DNA of 60,648 bases from Helochares maculicollis. Its lineage: Eukaryota > Arthropoda > Insecta > Coleoptera > Hydrophilidae. Below are positions 38,901-53,900 of the stretch, in pieces. The notes below the pieces were generated by a model. The model worked only from the letters and a program-made list of their open reading frames with translations, was not told the DNA's origin and did not search any database. Within the stretch, counting starts at the first letter, position 1. The number at the start of each line of letters is the position of its first letter. The translations under genes and the position numbers were made by a program. The stretch spans positions 1-60,648 of the forward strand of contig JAWQRO010000081.1 of the NCBI GenBank assembly GCA_033557835.1. Reading direction: 5' to 3'.

Positions 38901-41900
38901 ATAATACCCGGAGAAAATAAAATCTGGTAACCTTGAAAATGAAGGCGAGCAAACATTTATACGTATTTCGAATTTGCATATAAACATGACCGCCAATTCA
39001 GTGAACGCTTCGTACAAATTTAATCGATAACATAAAATATTTCAAAGGCCTCACTCCTGAAAGTACGTGACCTATTGATATTAAAAAAATCTATTTTTAC
39101 ACAGGTTCTGTAAGTGTAACTTTTAAACTGCAATAAAAATTCCATAAAACGTAGATTTCTGTTTAAAGCGTGCAGGAACTAGAGTCGTGATTTAAAAACA
39201 AAGAACTACGTCAATAAGTGATACCATAGAGAAATTGAATGGTGATACCGAACTTTAATTGATATCTTGTTTATAAGTGAACGGCTTTCCCATGCAGGAT
39301 AAAGGAAGGAAAATATAAAAAGTACATAATTGGCGGTGATTTTGTAAATTTTCAACGAATAATAATAATAACGTATAATAAAACAACAATCGCCATCCTG
39401 CTTGTTCGTTTATACCTAATTATTCAGCTCATTAAGAAGCATTTAATTTTTAATTATAAAACATGAGAAACTATTATTTTGTATACAAGAATTTACAGAG
39501 TGCTTTACTTTCTTTTCCATGTTGCGTGTTACTGGAACACAATGTATATGTAAAAATTTCCATAAATTGCAAATGTAAGTAGGAATGCAATAAGCTCTTT
39601 GTAAGTCTGGAAGGAAGCTTTCCTTTGTGCAGAAGCTGAGCGGAATTTCTTTGTGCTAATATTATTTTCGAGTTGTAAGCAAATTTGCTGGGTGACTAAA
39701 TGGGAAGATATTTTCTAGCTTTTATCCAATTACTCATCTATCTCCAGTAAATGGATTTGATGCTTTAATAGTACGTTCGCAAATGAAAAATTTAGGCAAG
39801 TAGAAAACATAAGTTAGCTGCTTGTGATTTGTATTTTTAAGTTCAAATGCTGAAAAAAGGTTCAAGATTAATTGGTGGCAAGTACACACTACTCGGTATT
39901 ATGTTTTTCATTTGTGGAATGACCGACTCAGCAATGTTGCTTTTCTTCTTCATATAAGTACTTGAGCATAAATGAAAAATTTGCATTTTTAAATTATGCA
40001 TGTCATTTTTATGCACTTTGGACTCGTGGTATGATTATTGAATATAAAAACGTATGTCAAGAATTTATAACAAAAAATACACATTTCGCCATTTCATGAT
40101 AAATTAATTTTAACCGTATTAGTTCAATATAGAGAACAACTAATTTTTTAATATTAATTTACATGCAGCTCACCTATTGCACTTATTAAATTTTGCTTAA
40201 TCATTCTTACTATATAAGCTATATACATACATTAATATAATTATATGGCTGATATTGGTTATTATTGGAATTATTGTTTGAATAAGGTATCACATTTAAA
40301 TATTCATGATCGTTTTTTATCGGTGTCTCGTAGCTGCAACCGGCTAATACATTTTCATCAGTGTTTCAGTTTTCGATAAGAAGGATAAATTAATTCCATA
40401 GATAATGATTTACGAGATGAGATGTATCAGAAGCGGTTGAATTACACAATTTTATCAAATAATGTCAAGTTGACCATTAACGCAGAAGTGAAAGTGTTGA
40501 TTTACATAATAGTTTACAGCACAAAGCATTGTACTCTAACAGCAATTATAGGGGTCAACAATTTTATATTATATTTTTCCGTTGCAATTTTTTGCTTTGT
40601 TTCTGCCGTAATTGTTTCTAAAGAATCGATCTATTATTCATTTCTTTTCGGTTGCCAAATTCACAATGTAATCAGCTATTAATTAAAAGTTAGCGTTTAT
40701 AGCGAGATTTAGCAGATGGTTTCTGTATCGACATTTAATATTCAAATTATGGTCGCAGTTTGGAAGGTAAAGAAATTTAATTTCGCATTACTTCAAGCTA
40801 TTTATTATACTTCCTTCGTTAATTTCAATTAAAGAATAGAGACTTGAGGCGATGTGCTTATATTTCTTCTTGCCAAATATTTTCTAACCTTGATTCTTAA
40901 AGCAATTGAGTAAATTTCTTATGAATTATGCAAATTGTTTCAACATTTTTAATATTAGTTCATCGGTTTCTAAATAGTCAAATGCTGCATGTATTTGTAA
41001 ATGGTGCATAAATGTATAAATATTAAATTTTGTATTTAGATCATAACGATGCATTTGCGAATTATACGTTTATTTGTCGAGTGCTTTTGTAGGTACTTTG
41101 CAAAATATGCACATGCATGCTTATAGGCCAAACAATTTTTTACCATATAGGTTAAGACCTATGTCATGCGTTTGAAGATACTCTTTCATAGATATTGAGG
41201 TTGGTAAATACTATGCTTTGATAAATAATTTTGTTTATTTCTCAATGCTGACATCGTTTCCCAATTATAGTAGAATCAATTTATGCAAGATGTTGTTTTA
41301 CGAGGCACTATAAAAACTGTAGTTAACTTACAGAACGCTTTACTTTTAATGTATTAATTACTATTATATTGTTTTTATTGTTTTGCGTATTGATTAAGTA
41401 GATTTATGCTAAATGCCTTTTTTGTTTTGTATGGCGCCAATTATTAATAAAACCGATTAAAACTTGCATAATCAATCTTCGAAGCACATAGGAAAAAAAC
41501 TGATCAGTTGCACCCAATTTTTTGTGCTGTTAGCACTCGTTTAGTAGATGTTTGCATTTTTTCTCGGCTTACGCAAAGTGTTGGGAGTATTGCGTGTGTT
41601 ATGGTTTGTTCTTGTGGGAAAATATGATGTTGTTTATGCATACAGACTGATTGGAATGCTGAGTTGGAAGGTGAGATTAAAAGTTAACACCTTTTATATG
41701 AATGCATTTTATTAATATAAGACACATTTAATTATCAAATAAAAATTGCTGTATGTGAAGATATAGAAAATTTATGTTTCCAAAATTCAGTTCTTTAACT
41801 GTAGTAAAGTAGAGATAAAAATTTATGAACACGCAAGTGTTATTTACGACTAAGTTGCAATGCTACGAGTCTCGTATTATAATAGGCCAATCGATAGATA

Positions 41901-44900
41901 CAGATACATTCCTAGTGGAATCGCACTATAAGATATAGTTGCTTTTCAAAACCAATTTTCAATTGTGTTTTTTAAATTATTTTAGGTCAGATAAGTGATA
42001 TTTTAATACATTATAATATTTTAATTTTTTATATTACATGGGTTTACTATCCAATTATTTAACTGACTGCAAATTTCGTTCTTAAAATTAAAACAACTCG
42101 CTCGTAGTTCCTTTCTTTAAAGATTAAAAATGTGTGTAGCCATCTTCTTAAACAAGTATTAAATATTACCCAACGGTTTTTAATTTTTTTTACAATTGAG
42201 TATTATTGTGAATAACCCACGAACAAATCTGGCAAGCAGCTCGAAGGTTAAAATGGTTATAATTTTAGCTCATTAAATACATTTATTTAACTGTTCATGT
42301 GCTACTGTCTTAAAAAATCGGTAATTAATTAAGAAATTTTTTTATATTTTGGTTATCAGGCATACAAATACTGCGTTAACCTCTTCGAAAGAATGCGGCA
42401 TTAAAAAAATTGATCAAAAATTTGCTCAAATAAAACCGATCAAACATTAATTTCACTCAGTCGATGACCATTAAAAAGAGATTGTAATTTTTTGTCTGGT
42501 ACATCTGAAGTATGCGGAAAATGACTTGTAATTTCATCCATATTAGGCAGAGAAGGTCGTTCAGGTTTCTGTTTGTATCTTGCATATATCTATAACACCT
42601 AACTCTGTGTTAGTAAGTCTACCTACACATACATTTGAGTGTGTGTGAGTTTTATCCATATTTGCAGAGTCATTGTTATTATGTGCAACTTTTACATGTA
42701 ATTTCATTCAATTTGTAGTTCGTTGCTTTATAACTACCGAGCTAAAGCAGTAATAAATTACACTTAGAAAATGCTCCTTCCTTTCTAATGCTATTCCGTT
42801 TATAGCTCACTTTCAATAATATATCATAATAATAATGTTACAGGCAAGTTTGCTATTAAAATGTTAGTACTAGTGCTTTAAAAAAACAAGTTAATAAATT
42901 TGTGTCTGTGTGTGTTTGCTGTATGCATGGTATTCCTCGAGGCGTTCCGGATGGTTTAGAGACTCCTAATGAAGCCAGAATCAAAAATTGGATCACTTGT
43001 GTTAATTAATTGGCAATTTAAAACTCATTTAGAATAATCTAGGAGTCGTCAGGTTTAATTACTGCTCACAGGAATCTAAAGATTTTATTATCTGATGAGA
43101 AACTTGCCACTCCATTATTTTGAGGTCGTTTTGTTAAAAATCAGCCACTTAAAAGGGTTTTCTTTAAAATATTTGGGTTGAAGCAACTTTCGATTATAAA
43201 AGACTAGTTGAGTTTTAAAATTCTACCAGGAATTGTGGAACGAGAAGTTACGACACTATTTTCATTTTTAATTTGAACGTAATGTCATAATACAAATATA
43301 ATTACTTATTATAAACAATAATTAATGCATTAAAAAATTGATTACCATAAAAATTAGATTCATATAAATACATAATGCATTTAGAAAATAAATTCATTCG
43401 TTTAGAGAAATTAAATAAATGCGTACGTTTCACCTTTTTCAATAGAATTCAGCTAATGCGTGCAGGAAACTTTCTTCACGTTTAATTCCGTAATGCTACA
43501 AAATAAACATATTTTTGCGCAAATGATAATTAAAATTGCATAACGAGCAAGGAAGAGCGAATTGCTCTACAATCGAGCATTTTATAATGGTTCTGTTGGA
43601 ATGCTTGCGAAAAATATTGCTTTCATTAATATTTTAGTTAAATTGGCGAAATGTTTAGCCATGTTGGCAATGCATTACCCGAATGGTTTGTCCGATAAAA
43701 ACATTGTTTTATTTCGCAATTGAATATTTACAACTGATAAATGATGAGAAATTATGTTTACTAGAATTCAACAACGCTAATAATGATGACAGTAAATCTT
43801 ATTTAAATAACTGATTAATAACGTCTATAAACAATTTATAATCTTTAAATTTACGGCTTTCTTTCTCGTTGATTAATCTGAATTTAAATTCGAAAATATT
43901 TCTTTTCCCTTCAATTGTAACTGTTTTTGGTATTTAATATTTCTACTTTTAGGGGCTTCGTTAAAGGATATTCAATTTTGGATTGCCTACAATTTTTATT
44001 TTGCAAGATTATCTAATTAAAACGGTTAAAAGATACTATGAGTTCTGCGAAAAATATATTTAACACTACACTCATTATAATACCTTGACATTTAGTGTCC
44101 TTGACATTCGATTTTTTTCACCCAAGCTTATAATAATTGATTATTTAACTATTTAAAATAATTTCGTAAAGATCGCCGATTAAACGAATATAAAAGCGAC
44201 CTAATCATAAACAAAATTGAGATGGAACCCTACTATGGTGCCAATATGTGGCAACGCAAAGTGGCTGTGGCGTGGCACGAACAAAATAAATCAAAGTTGT
44301 TAATTGGGCCTGAAAACACTACTGCGAAACTAGCTAATAAGAAATTGTAACATTTGCCCCAAGAGTCCGCATAATCGAGTTCGTAACAACTCTGCCAAAA
44401 GTAAAGTTTGGAATTCCTCGCCTTCGCCAAAGGCCATTTCTATTTTTATCCGTAAATCGCGTTTGCGAAAAGAATCGGAATATCCTTACAGGACCATAAA
44501 TTTGCTTAATAAACTATTCTCCAAGAATAATAAAATGGTAAAGTGCAGGAGTATCACGAGAAAACTCTGACAAAGGTCAGTTATTGGCATTGCCATGTAA
44601 ATAATCTTAACCTTCAGCAGGTAAAGGTAGTCCAAGCAGCAGAGCATGAATCTACAAGTCTGCTATATATCTTTGCTCGTACGTTATGTAGATACATGTA
44701 CTTGATGTGCTATACATGGTCAACACTGGTATTTCCTGTAAATTTGCATTTAATTCAGTTTCAGGCGGGATCAATAGATTTACGGACGGTATTTGTTAAT
44801 TGTTTTATCTAAATCATGACCGTTCACGGCTCGATATTAAAATTAAATTAGAGGATATTGAATTGTGGTACGTAGATATATAGATCATACAAAGCAATTT

Positions 44901-47900
44901 GCAATAAATTATTTTGTTGTAAACAAGCTAGAAGCAAGCAAATAAGCGTTTTTCTGTTATTGTAATTGGTTGTTTGTCCTCTTTAATGTGTTTACTTTGT
45001 TACCACGGCTGTAATTATTTATTGTGGAATATGGACAGGTCACGTAATTTGATTTTTATATGAAATATTTGAGTGAAGTGTTAAATATATGTAGATATAA
45101 TTGAAACCTATTTGATACATATATGACATAAAGGCTATAAACTTGCCTCGTAGCTTCCGTTAGTTTTTCGTTTGATAGCTATGCCAATTAATGAGAAATT
45201 TATATCAGCTAAGCTTCTACCGAAGTAACAAAAAAATTACCTTGTACTAAAAGGCAGAAGCTCAACTAAATATGTTCTCTGATTTTTAACGCTTTAGCTA
45301 TACTTTTAATAAGCATAAAGTGCAATATAATATTAAGCTAAGCCGATCCTAATTCCAGTTTTCCGATAACCCTCAAAAATAACTTATAACAAATTAGTAC
45401 CTAATTTATGTTTCTTCATAAATGTTTGCGTATGCTAGGCTGTCGAGTATCAAAAATCCAAAAAGTAAGAAGCATTTAAGTTGTCTACATTTTGATCTCT
45501 CTATCCTCTAGATAGACAGGTGAAGGAATCTTGCAGACTTTTTAGTTGACTGATACCTTTTATTGAATTTTAGTGTCGGTTAGGGACCGGTCCAGACGAC
45601 CAACTTAAAGCTTGTACGATTTTAAATATTGCTAAAAGTTACTATATTGCAAAACGATTATATGTCAGTACTTTTAACGTCAATCAGAAAGTGGAGCTCC
45701 TGGTTATATCATTTTCTGCAGTCGAAATACATCCCATTAACCCGTCAAAATTTGTATCAAATATGTACATATATTCGAATATTGGGCTTTATTTAGCAAT
45801 CTCGTTGTATAAAGCGTACTGTTCTTCGATTTAACTAATCTAAAGACAATTGCAACCACAATAATGAAATTATTAAAATTATTATCAATTGCAATTGTAA
45901 AAACCACATTTGTCTGCGCAACTACTAATACAGAAATGCATTGTGTGTTGCCTAGTAGTCAACGCTTATATATTTCCACTACTCTTGACCTAACACTGCG
46001 GAGTGGATTTATCCTTGCAGAAAATGTATATGGGTTTATCAGTTTCGACCCAAGCATGCATTTTTCTCAACATTTCCTAAAACATAAAAACCTCGCGTCT
46101 TGTAACAGAAAATGATACAGAAATTAGTATTTAACAATATTTTTTTATTGTTATCTCTGACGTAAAGAAGCATCGCCAGTTTTGGGATTCGTTGCGTTTG
46201 TAGTAACCTTCAATATAGAAGGTTAAGAACGCATATAAACTCATAAAAATTCGTTTTCACTTCTCTCACAAACCACAGACAATCAGTGCGACCTTCTAGA
46301 GATTTCTAATAGAATCGAACCGTGTTTCAGTAGTGAAGCTGCGAATTTCGCTTAGTGAATACCTTACTAAAGTGCAAATTCGCTTTATACTAGTTTATAA
46401 GAAAACACTATTTCGCGCGCATCTTTTATTTTAATTGAGAAAATATCAACAAATATCCACTCGGACGTCTGTTATCTCGCATATGCGGAATTTTTCAATA
46501 CGACATTCCTTCCAATCTCAATTTCAGTACAAACTGGTTATAAGTGAACCTACATAAATTGTAGCGGATGGATATTTAGTTTGATATTGACCGTCGTGTT
46601 AAGAATACATTTTACTTGAAAACAGGCAACTTCGTGATCGCGATCCGCGATCTATTTCTATTTATGATGCTCCTCGAAGTGTTACGGTTGTGCAGGAGAT
46701 CTATACGAAGAAATCAGCGATGGATTTATCGAAAGTTGAAAAAGGTTAGGAAAATAGAAATTCTTGATTTTAAAATAATGTGACTGCTATGAAGCGTATG
46801 CAATTTTTGTACTTTAATCTTTTGCTGGTTGAAATGATAACATATGAAAATTAAAAGAATGTAATCGCCAAGTTCATTAACACGTCAGAACCAAATTTCT
46901 TGGGTGCAATGGACCAAAACCACATGCTAGATGTATATAGAAAGTTAAAAATGCATGGGCCAAGCCCTCAATTTCAAGTACTTTCATTTTTTGATTGCTT
47001 AGGGATGGGAAAACAAGATATGATTGCCAGCAGAGAAAATGTATATGAAAGCTTTTAAGTATTTTAAGTTATAAAGAAATGTTTTTCATTACCCTGAACT
47101 TTTTAGAAACATTTTGAAATGCACTTAGATTTGTTTACTACTATTTATCTATAATTCGCTTAACGATGCCTTAGTAATTAGTCTAACAAAGTAGTTATTG
47201 TTTGTTGTCTAAAGCTTCGAAAATTGTTTTATATTAACAGTTTCGTTAGTCAACTAAATAATAACCAATAAAGCCCTCTATGTACTATACGTACTTTTCT
47301 CCATGATTTTAAAAATGAAATGAATGTGTAAGTCCAACTTGTATTACAAAATAGTTATTAGTTTTCATTTACACATTAGTGTGGTTTATTAAAAATTTTT
47401 GTAAATTATTAAATATTATGATAAAAATAACACAGTGCGTGGATATAACGAATTGTCGTAAATAAAGTTTGATACAAACATTTTGGTGCGTACATCACGA
47501 ATTTGCATAAACAATACCTGGCAATTCAAAATAATTTGCTGTATTTAAACGAGTATGAAAATCTGTGCTTTTAAACTTATCTGAGTTATATAAATGAAAT
47601 TACTTATGATGTGAAAACCACAAATTGTAATGTAAACGCGTTTTTTTATTTGACTTGGAGGATATCTCGCATCTGACGTAAGTGTTGGTATTTAGTATGA
47701 CTAATTAGGAGTGATTTAAAAGGTAAATCTGATAAATGGGGAATCACATCTAGGGACTAAAAGAGACATGTCTAATTAGAAAAGCAAACGCTTCAAGTTA
47801 ATCCAGTGTCAGTTTGGACCTTCTGTCATTTCTTTGGCTAGTTTGTTATCCTCGGTTCGTGTTCTTTGGTCATCAATCACTATTACTTACAATTGTGACA

Positions 47901-50900
47901 ACTATTTTGTCGCCTTTTTGCTTTTCTACCATCTTACGAATAAAATCGCTCGTTTTATAGATTTCTTTAGTAGAATGCATTTTGATTTGTGATAGTTCTG
48001 AACAGATACTTTGTAGCAAATATCAAAATATTATTCAATAAATTTTAAAAACGCAGCAGGTTGTAGTAAAATCCACTTAAAAAGATGCCAAAATAGAAAG
48101 GATAGTACATCAAGTATTCCAATTACAAATAATTATTAAATCAACTTACGCCCGATTGAAGTCAATTTTCTTGTAACTGTAGTCAAAGCTCGTTTTACGA
48201 CGCGCACAGTGCGGATCATTTTGAGGTAATTTTTTTGAAGAAACATATTTCGATGACGCTAACAAAATCATTATAAAGCATGTAAGAGTATTTAATAATC
48301 AAACAATAAGATTTTCCTGCCCAAGGATTTACCTGGAAATTTCTTTGATTTTTGTATTTCGTTGATAGCTAATGATATTTTCCTAAATATTATTGGCATC
48401 CCTATATTTAAGTCCAACATTTCAGAATATGAGACACAGAAATGAGGATTATAAAACAGGCAAGCGACGTTTTGTACAATTAGTCTATAGCATTACAACA
48501 GTGTGTGTTATGATTTTACCACAGGCTTTTGCTATTAGCACAAAATACACAAAAGCCGTAATGCATATTTACTTTTGCCATTTATTTTCATAGTCAAACT
48601 GCAAATCTACATTCATAATGGAGATGTTTAAAATATATGCTTGTACGAAGAAGCGTAAATATGTTAATGTTAAGAACTTGATGGTAAAACCTACTGGTTT
48701 AGTTAATATGTACTTTCTAATTGCATCGCAGTATAGATGTTTGGTTTCTCTAAAACCTCTTTTATCTGCATAGTGTATCATACCATTTTTATAAGCTAGT
48801 AAACATAAAAACTAAAAATCATGTTTTTTTTTCAATTCTGTGCACCAAACCTTCTTTGTGCCGTAAAAACTGAGGAATGATTAAGTATCAGTAGCTTTGC
48901 TATATAAGAAGACATAAGTCCTGTTTCATTTTTGTAATTGACAATGATTTTATATGCGACCCTGACCCAAGTTTAGCACCCTTTAGGAAATTATGCGTTT
49001 AATTTATTGTCATCATAGTTGTTTTACTTTTTTGATATCATAAATAGTATATCTGCACATTAAATATTTCTTAATTTCTACACTATACTATCAGTATAAA
49101 TCGATAAATCGATATTTTTACCATTTGTGCGCAATATATAAAAGGCAAGAAATATTGTGCTATAAATCTAATACACGTTCACCTTCATAACAAACTTAAT
49201 TACAAAAAATTTAAAATGGAACCAAACAAGGTGGGCTATTATTAAAACTATAATTATTTAAATTTAGCTAACTAGCGAACAGCCAAAACATGTACATAAA
49301 TCCATACTGAATGGATTATAAATTTTCGTTTGTTGAAAGGAAAATTTAAATCGGAATTTACAACTAATTGCTATATTTTTTACAGATATACCTGCACTGC
49401 AACAAAGGCAAGGATGAAGTTTCCATGCTTGTAGCTGCTAAGACGTCAGGAGCTACTCCTTTAGTAATTGCCTGCAGAAATGGACATTACGATGTTGCAG
49501 AGTACTTAATAGAAAAGTGTAATGCTGATATAGAGCAACCAGGATCAGGTGAGTAAATGATACAAACGCAAAGTTATATAATTCAGATATCGTAATTAAA
49601 ATTTCATTGCGTAATTAAGTACAAACAATGGCGCCCGGCAAATAATGAGTGGATAAATATTGTGTGGGACAAACTACTTGAGAAGAATTATTAATTCAAT
49701 TATTAAACAATAATTAAAATAAATTATAACTCGATTATTAAGTAATAATAAAGCTAAAATTATATAAGCTACAACACTCTTTCTTGACTAATTTTGTTTG
49801 TATATAATTACTGTTGACTTAAGGGATGTTGTTTAACTCTAGTTTTTATTTAGTAATGTTTGATGGCGAGACAATTGAAGGAGCACCTCCTTTATGGTGT
49901 GCAGCAGCTGCCGGTCACCTAGACATTGTGAAGCTCTTAATTTCACATGGAGCAAAAGTTAACAGCACCACTCGTACAAATTCTACTCCACTCAGAGCCG
50001 CATGCTTCGACGGACACCTAGAGATTGTTAAATACTTAGTTTTGCACGGAGCAGGTAACTAAAGTTTTTTGTGATAATTTGTCAGTTTTCTATCTGGCTA
50101 TTGAAATGGAATATTGAAATAATTTATGTAAAACTTTACAAAATAATTTTTGATTTTCAGACATTGAAGTAGCCAACCGTCACGGACACACATGTCTTAT
50201 GATAGCTTGTTACAAAGGTCACATACGTATAGCAAAATATTTACTCAGCTTAAAGGCCAGTGTCAACAGAAAAAGTGTCAAAGGGAATACAGCACTCCAT
50301 GATTGTGCTGAATCAGGCAGTTTGGAGATTTTAAAGCTACTCTTAGACCACGGTGCCTCCATGGATGTTGATTCCTATGGTAAGAATCTCAAACCATATA
50401 TATACAAGTATAGAGCAAAAATGACAGAATTTAAGTTTATGTTGATATTTTGACCTTCTGTAGTATACATAAAAATTAGTCTCTGAAAAACATCATTTCA
50501 TTGGTAAAATGCGGAAGAAACATACTATCAGCATTTGCATTTTCTTGCTAAATAGTTAAAAAACTGGTATTTTGAAAGTTATTGTCCATATTATGAATAT
50601 ATTTAAATAAGTTTGGGTTATTTTGCTAAAATTTAAATGCATCTGGTAGTTATAGAATATTCTGTCATCTCTATCTATTCTAAAAATTATGGAAAACGCA
50701 ATGCTATATCCATGTCTAAGGAAGAGTGCTATGTAAATGCTGAACACTATCGGAATATCAAAAATCGCTTAAGAAGAAAAGACTTTTTTAATATTTATGT
50801 TGCTTGTCAGACGGAGGGGAATTAGCAAGTCGTTATGTCTTGGCCATATTTTTAAGTTGGCAAATTCTGTCATTGTAAGTCTGCTTCCTATATCTATTTC

Positions 50901-53900
50901 ACCAGCAAAAGAAAACAAAATGATAAAGGAAAGAAGAAATCATCGATATTCATCAATGCTTAGAATTTCTTAGATGAGAGAAATAGTTTTTAGATAGCAC
51001 TTAAACTAACTGCATCTATTTGAGATTTTTTACTACTTGCTAAAGTAATTATTTATATTATCCATAAACTGCAATATTTGATAAAACATAAAGATAAAGA
51101 ACAAGTAATAATATTCTATGACCCATTAATTAAAGAGTATATTGATAATTTTCTTTGAAAAAAAGGGCATAAAAAGCAGAATTTCTATGAAACCTTGATA
51201 AACTAATGCTTAATTTAGTAATAATTACAAGTTTAAATGTGATGTTATAAATATCAGTATTATTTCAAAAATTCATCAATTTTGCTGTTTCATTTTAATT
51301 GTTTTTTTTTTAATTCAATAAAATTAGTTCATAAATTAATTTTATTGAATTATCAAATATATATTAAAAAATAAACACACACACACACACACAATGAAAT
51401 GTATATCAATATGAACTAAGGCAAATTTTTGGCATATTTATTAATTACCGAAAATCAAAATTATATTTAAATAATTTGCATGCTATTCTCTTTATTGACC
51501 TGTTAAATAGCACCACTAGATTTAATATTTATAAAAAGTTTAACAACAGCTGTGAAAATATTGCATAGCTAAAGCAACACCGATTTTAGTATTAATTTGA
51601 AATGGATTCTCATGACCTCATGTACCTTTCATATTTAATATAGAATGTTTACACAAATTATAATAGCAGGCTTAAGTAATAAGTATAAAAATATCAGTTA
51701 CCTACCAAGATCAACTATAGATTAAAACATGGAACAATTTTTGGCCATTGAAAAAACCAACTTATTAATTACTAATTTGAACTAGATATTTCTTAAATGT
51801 AAAAAGATATTCGTTGGTAGTTATTGGTGATGTTATTTTTATTTAAATCGTTCATTAAAAATTCAAACCACACAGTAAGCCTGCTTACATTATTACCTTG
51901 AATCAATACATTTTTCTATCTTTTGATTAATGTTCTGAGTTTAACATCTACTTAAAACAAAGTGTTACGTATGTTGCATAAAATATTTTATTTTATTAAC
52001 CTATGATCATTTTAATTCATAGAAGAAAATTTTATATCGATAGTCTAACATATTCATCATGAGCGCTAACTCATTGATTTCACTATTTCCTATTGACACT
52101 AAAAATAGCACCTATGATAACAGTATTATAAAATTCTACAATTTCAAATAATTAAATCATCTGGTGTTCTTTTATGGTTTTCCCAAAGTAAATTAACAGG
52201 GCTTCCTATGAACTAAAGTTATTATGCAAATTTGAAAATTTTATATTTATTTCTATTGGTTGTTTATAATAAGATTTGATTAATGATACTAAAAACAGAG
52301 CGAATTAGTGATTAATATAATTAATTTATTTTTCTTGATTAGTATTGCAATAAGTTTTCTATAATGTGCAATAATTATTAGTTAAGTAGCCAATTTACAC
52401 CATTTGAGTTGTTAACAAGCTATGTCTCTTTATTATAGACCACAGTAACATCATTTTATACTTCACTTGACTGGATTTTCTATATTTCTTCCAATGTCGA
52501 CAAGCGTTTTAAACTGATTAATTCTGTTTATTTCACATTGCTTATTTTTCATTATTTAAATCAGGTTTGCACATTTCACATCACATTGCAATAGCCAAGA
52601 TTCATTTGTTGCTTGAAAATAATTGATTTCTTGAATATTTGTTTTCTAATTTTTATGTAAATAACTCAAACATCAATTGATCGATAATTTTGACTTTGTG
52701 AACACATATCATGATAAATCATTTCCTGCTATCCTTAACATTTGTGTTTTTCTGAAGCATTCTTTACAAATGTTGATGATATTTATCTGGTTTGTTCCTA
52801 GTTAATATTTTCATATAAACTTGTATTAATAATGTTTTATTTCTTAAACTAAATGTAATGGGAAATCATTGCTTTAAATATAAAAGCAACTATAAAAAAA
52901 TAATTTACCTAATGAGGTTTATATTGTTTCTAAACATTAAATCAATGAATTTTAAAAAACTTTAATTTTTCTTAGTCTAAAGGAACCCATATTTTAAAGA
53001 TATGTTTAGTTCAAAAAGAATACCAAACTTAGAAATGTAAGGCTTTTGATTATATAGTGTTAGTATTTGATTTTGCAGAAATGTTATTGGTACATTAATC
53101 AAAGGTGAATAAACATGTTATAAGTGAAACTAAACTATAAACGATTAGTTTCGACGACTTTATGAAAGCGTTTTTGAAATATATCTCTTCAGTTTTCAGA
53201 TGCTAACATTTTTCTTAAATATGTATATAATATTTTTAACTTATTTTTTAGTGTTGTGATTTTTAAAATTGTTTGTTTTTTAGGCATGACACCATTATTA
53301 GCAGCAGCTGTAACGGGTCACAATCACATAGTAGAATACCTCATAAGATTCCCTCATTTAGTGTCTCGCAAAGAAAAAATTGATGCACTTGAACTACTAG
53401 GAGCTACATACGTAGACAAGAAACGTGATATGATAGGCGCCATAGAGTATTGGAAACGAGCAATTGAAGAAAGGTAAAATTTGCAATTTACCAAATCTCA
53501 AATTCATACTGCTTGTTACTCTTTCTTACTAGTTCTTCCTAATTACAACCAATGTTAAAAACATCTACTTCATGTCAATTCTAAACTGTACATCTGACTA
53601 ATCCTTTTTTTGTCTTTTACAGATATAGGGGCAGTGGTCCCCAATTATTCAAACCTAGACCACAAAGAGTTGCTGCCTATGACTATGCAGTAGAAATTGC
53701 AGATCTAGAAGGGTTGGATGACTTGATGGCCGACCCTGATGAGATGAGAATGCAGGCTCTTGTGATGAGGGAACGGATATTAGGTCCAGCCCATCCAGAT
53801 ACTAGCTATTATATAAGATACCGAGGGGCAGTTTATGCCGACGCAGGAAAATTCAACAGGTGCATTGAACTCTGGAATTACGCCCTTGATATGCAACAAT

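Noticed and set aside
44222..44350. ATG frame of 43 codons (MEPYYGANMWQRK...) just below a TATA-like box
   Set aside because: The ATG would coincide with the transcription start, the in-phase GTGGCT donor is weak, and no homology is visible.
46720..46743. MDLSKVEK start just before GTTAGG
   Set aside because: It would leave phase 1, which does not match fem-1 exon 2; the longer frame from 46664 does match.
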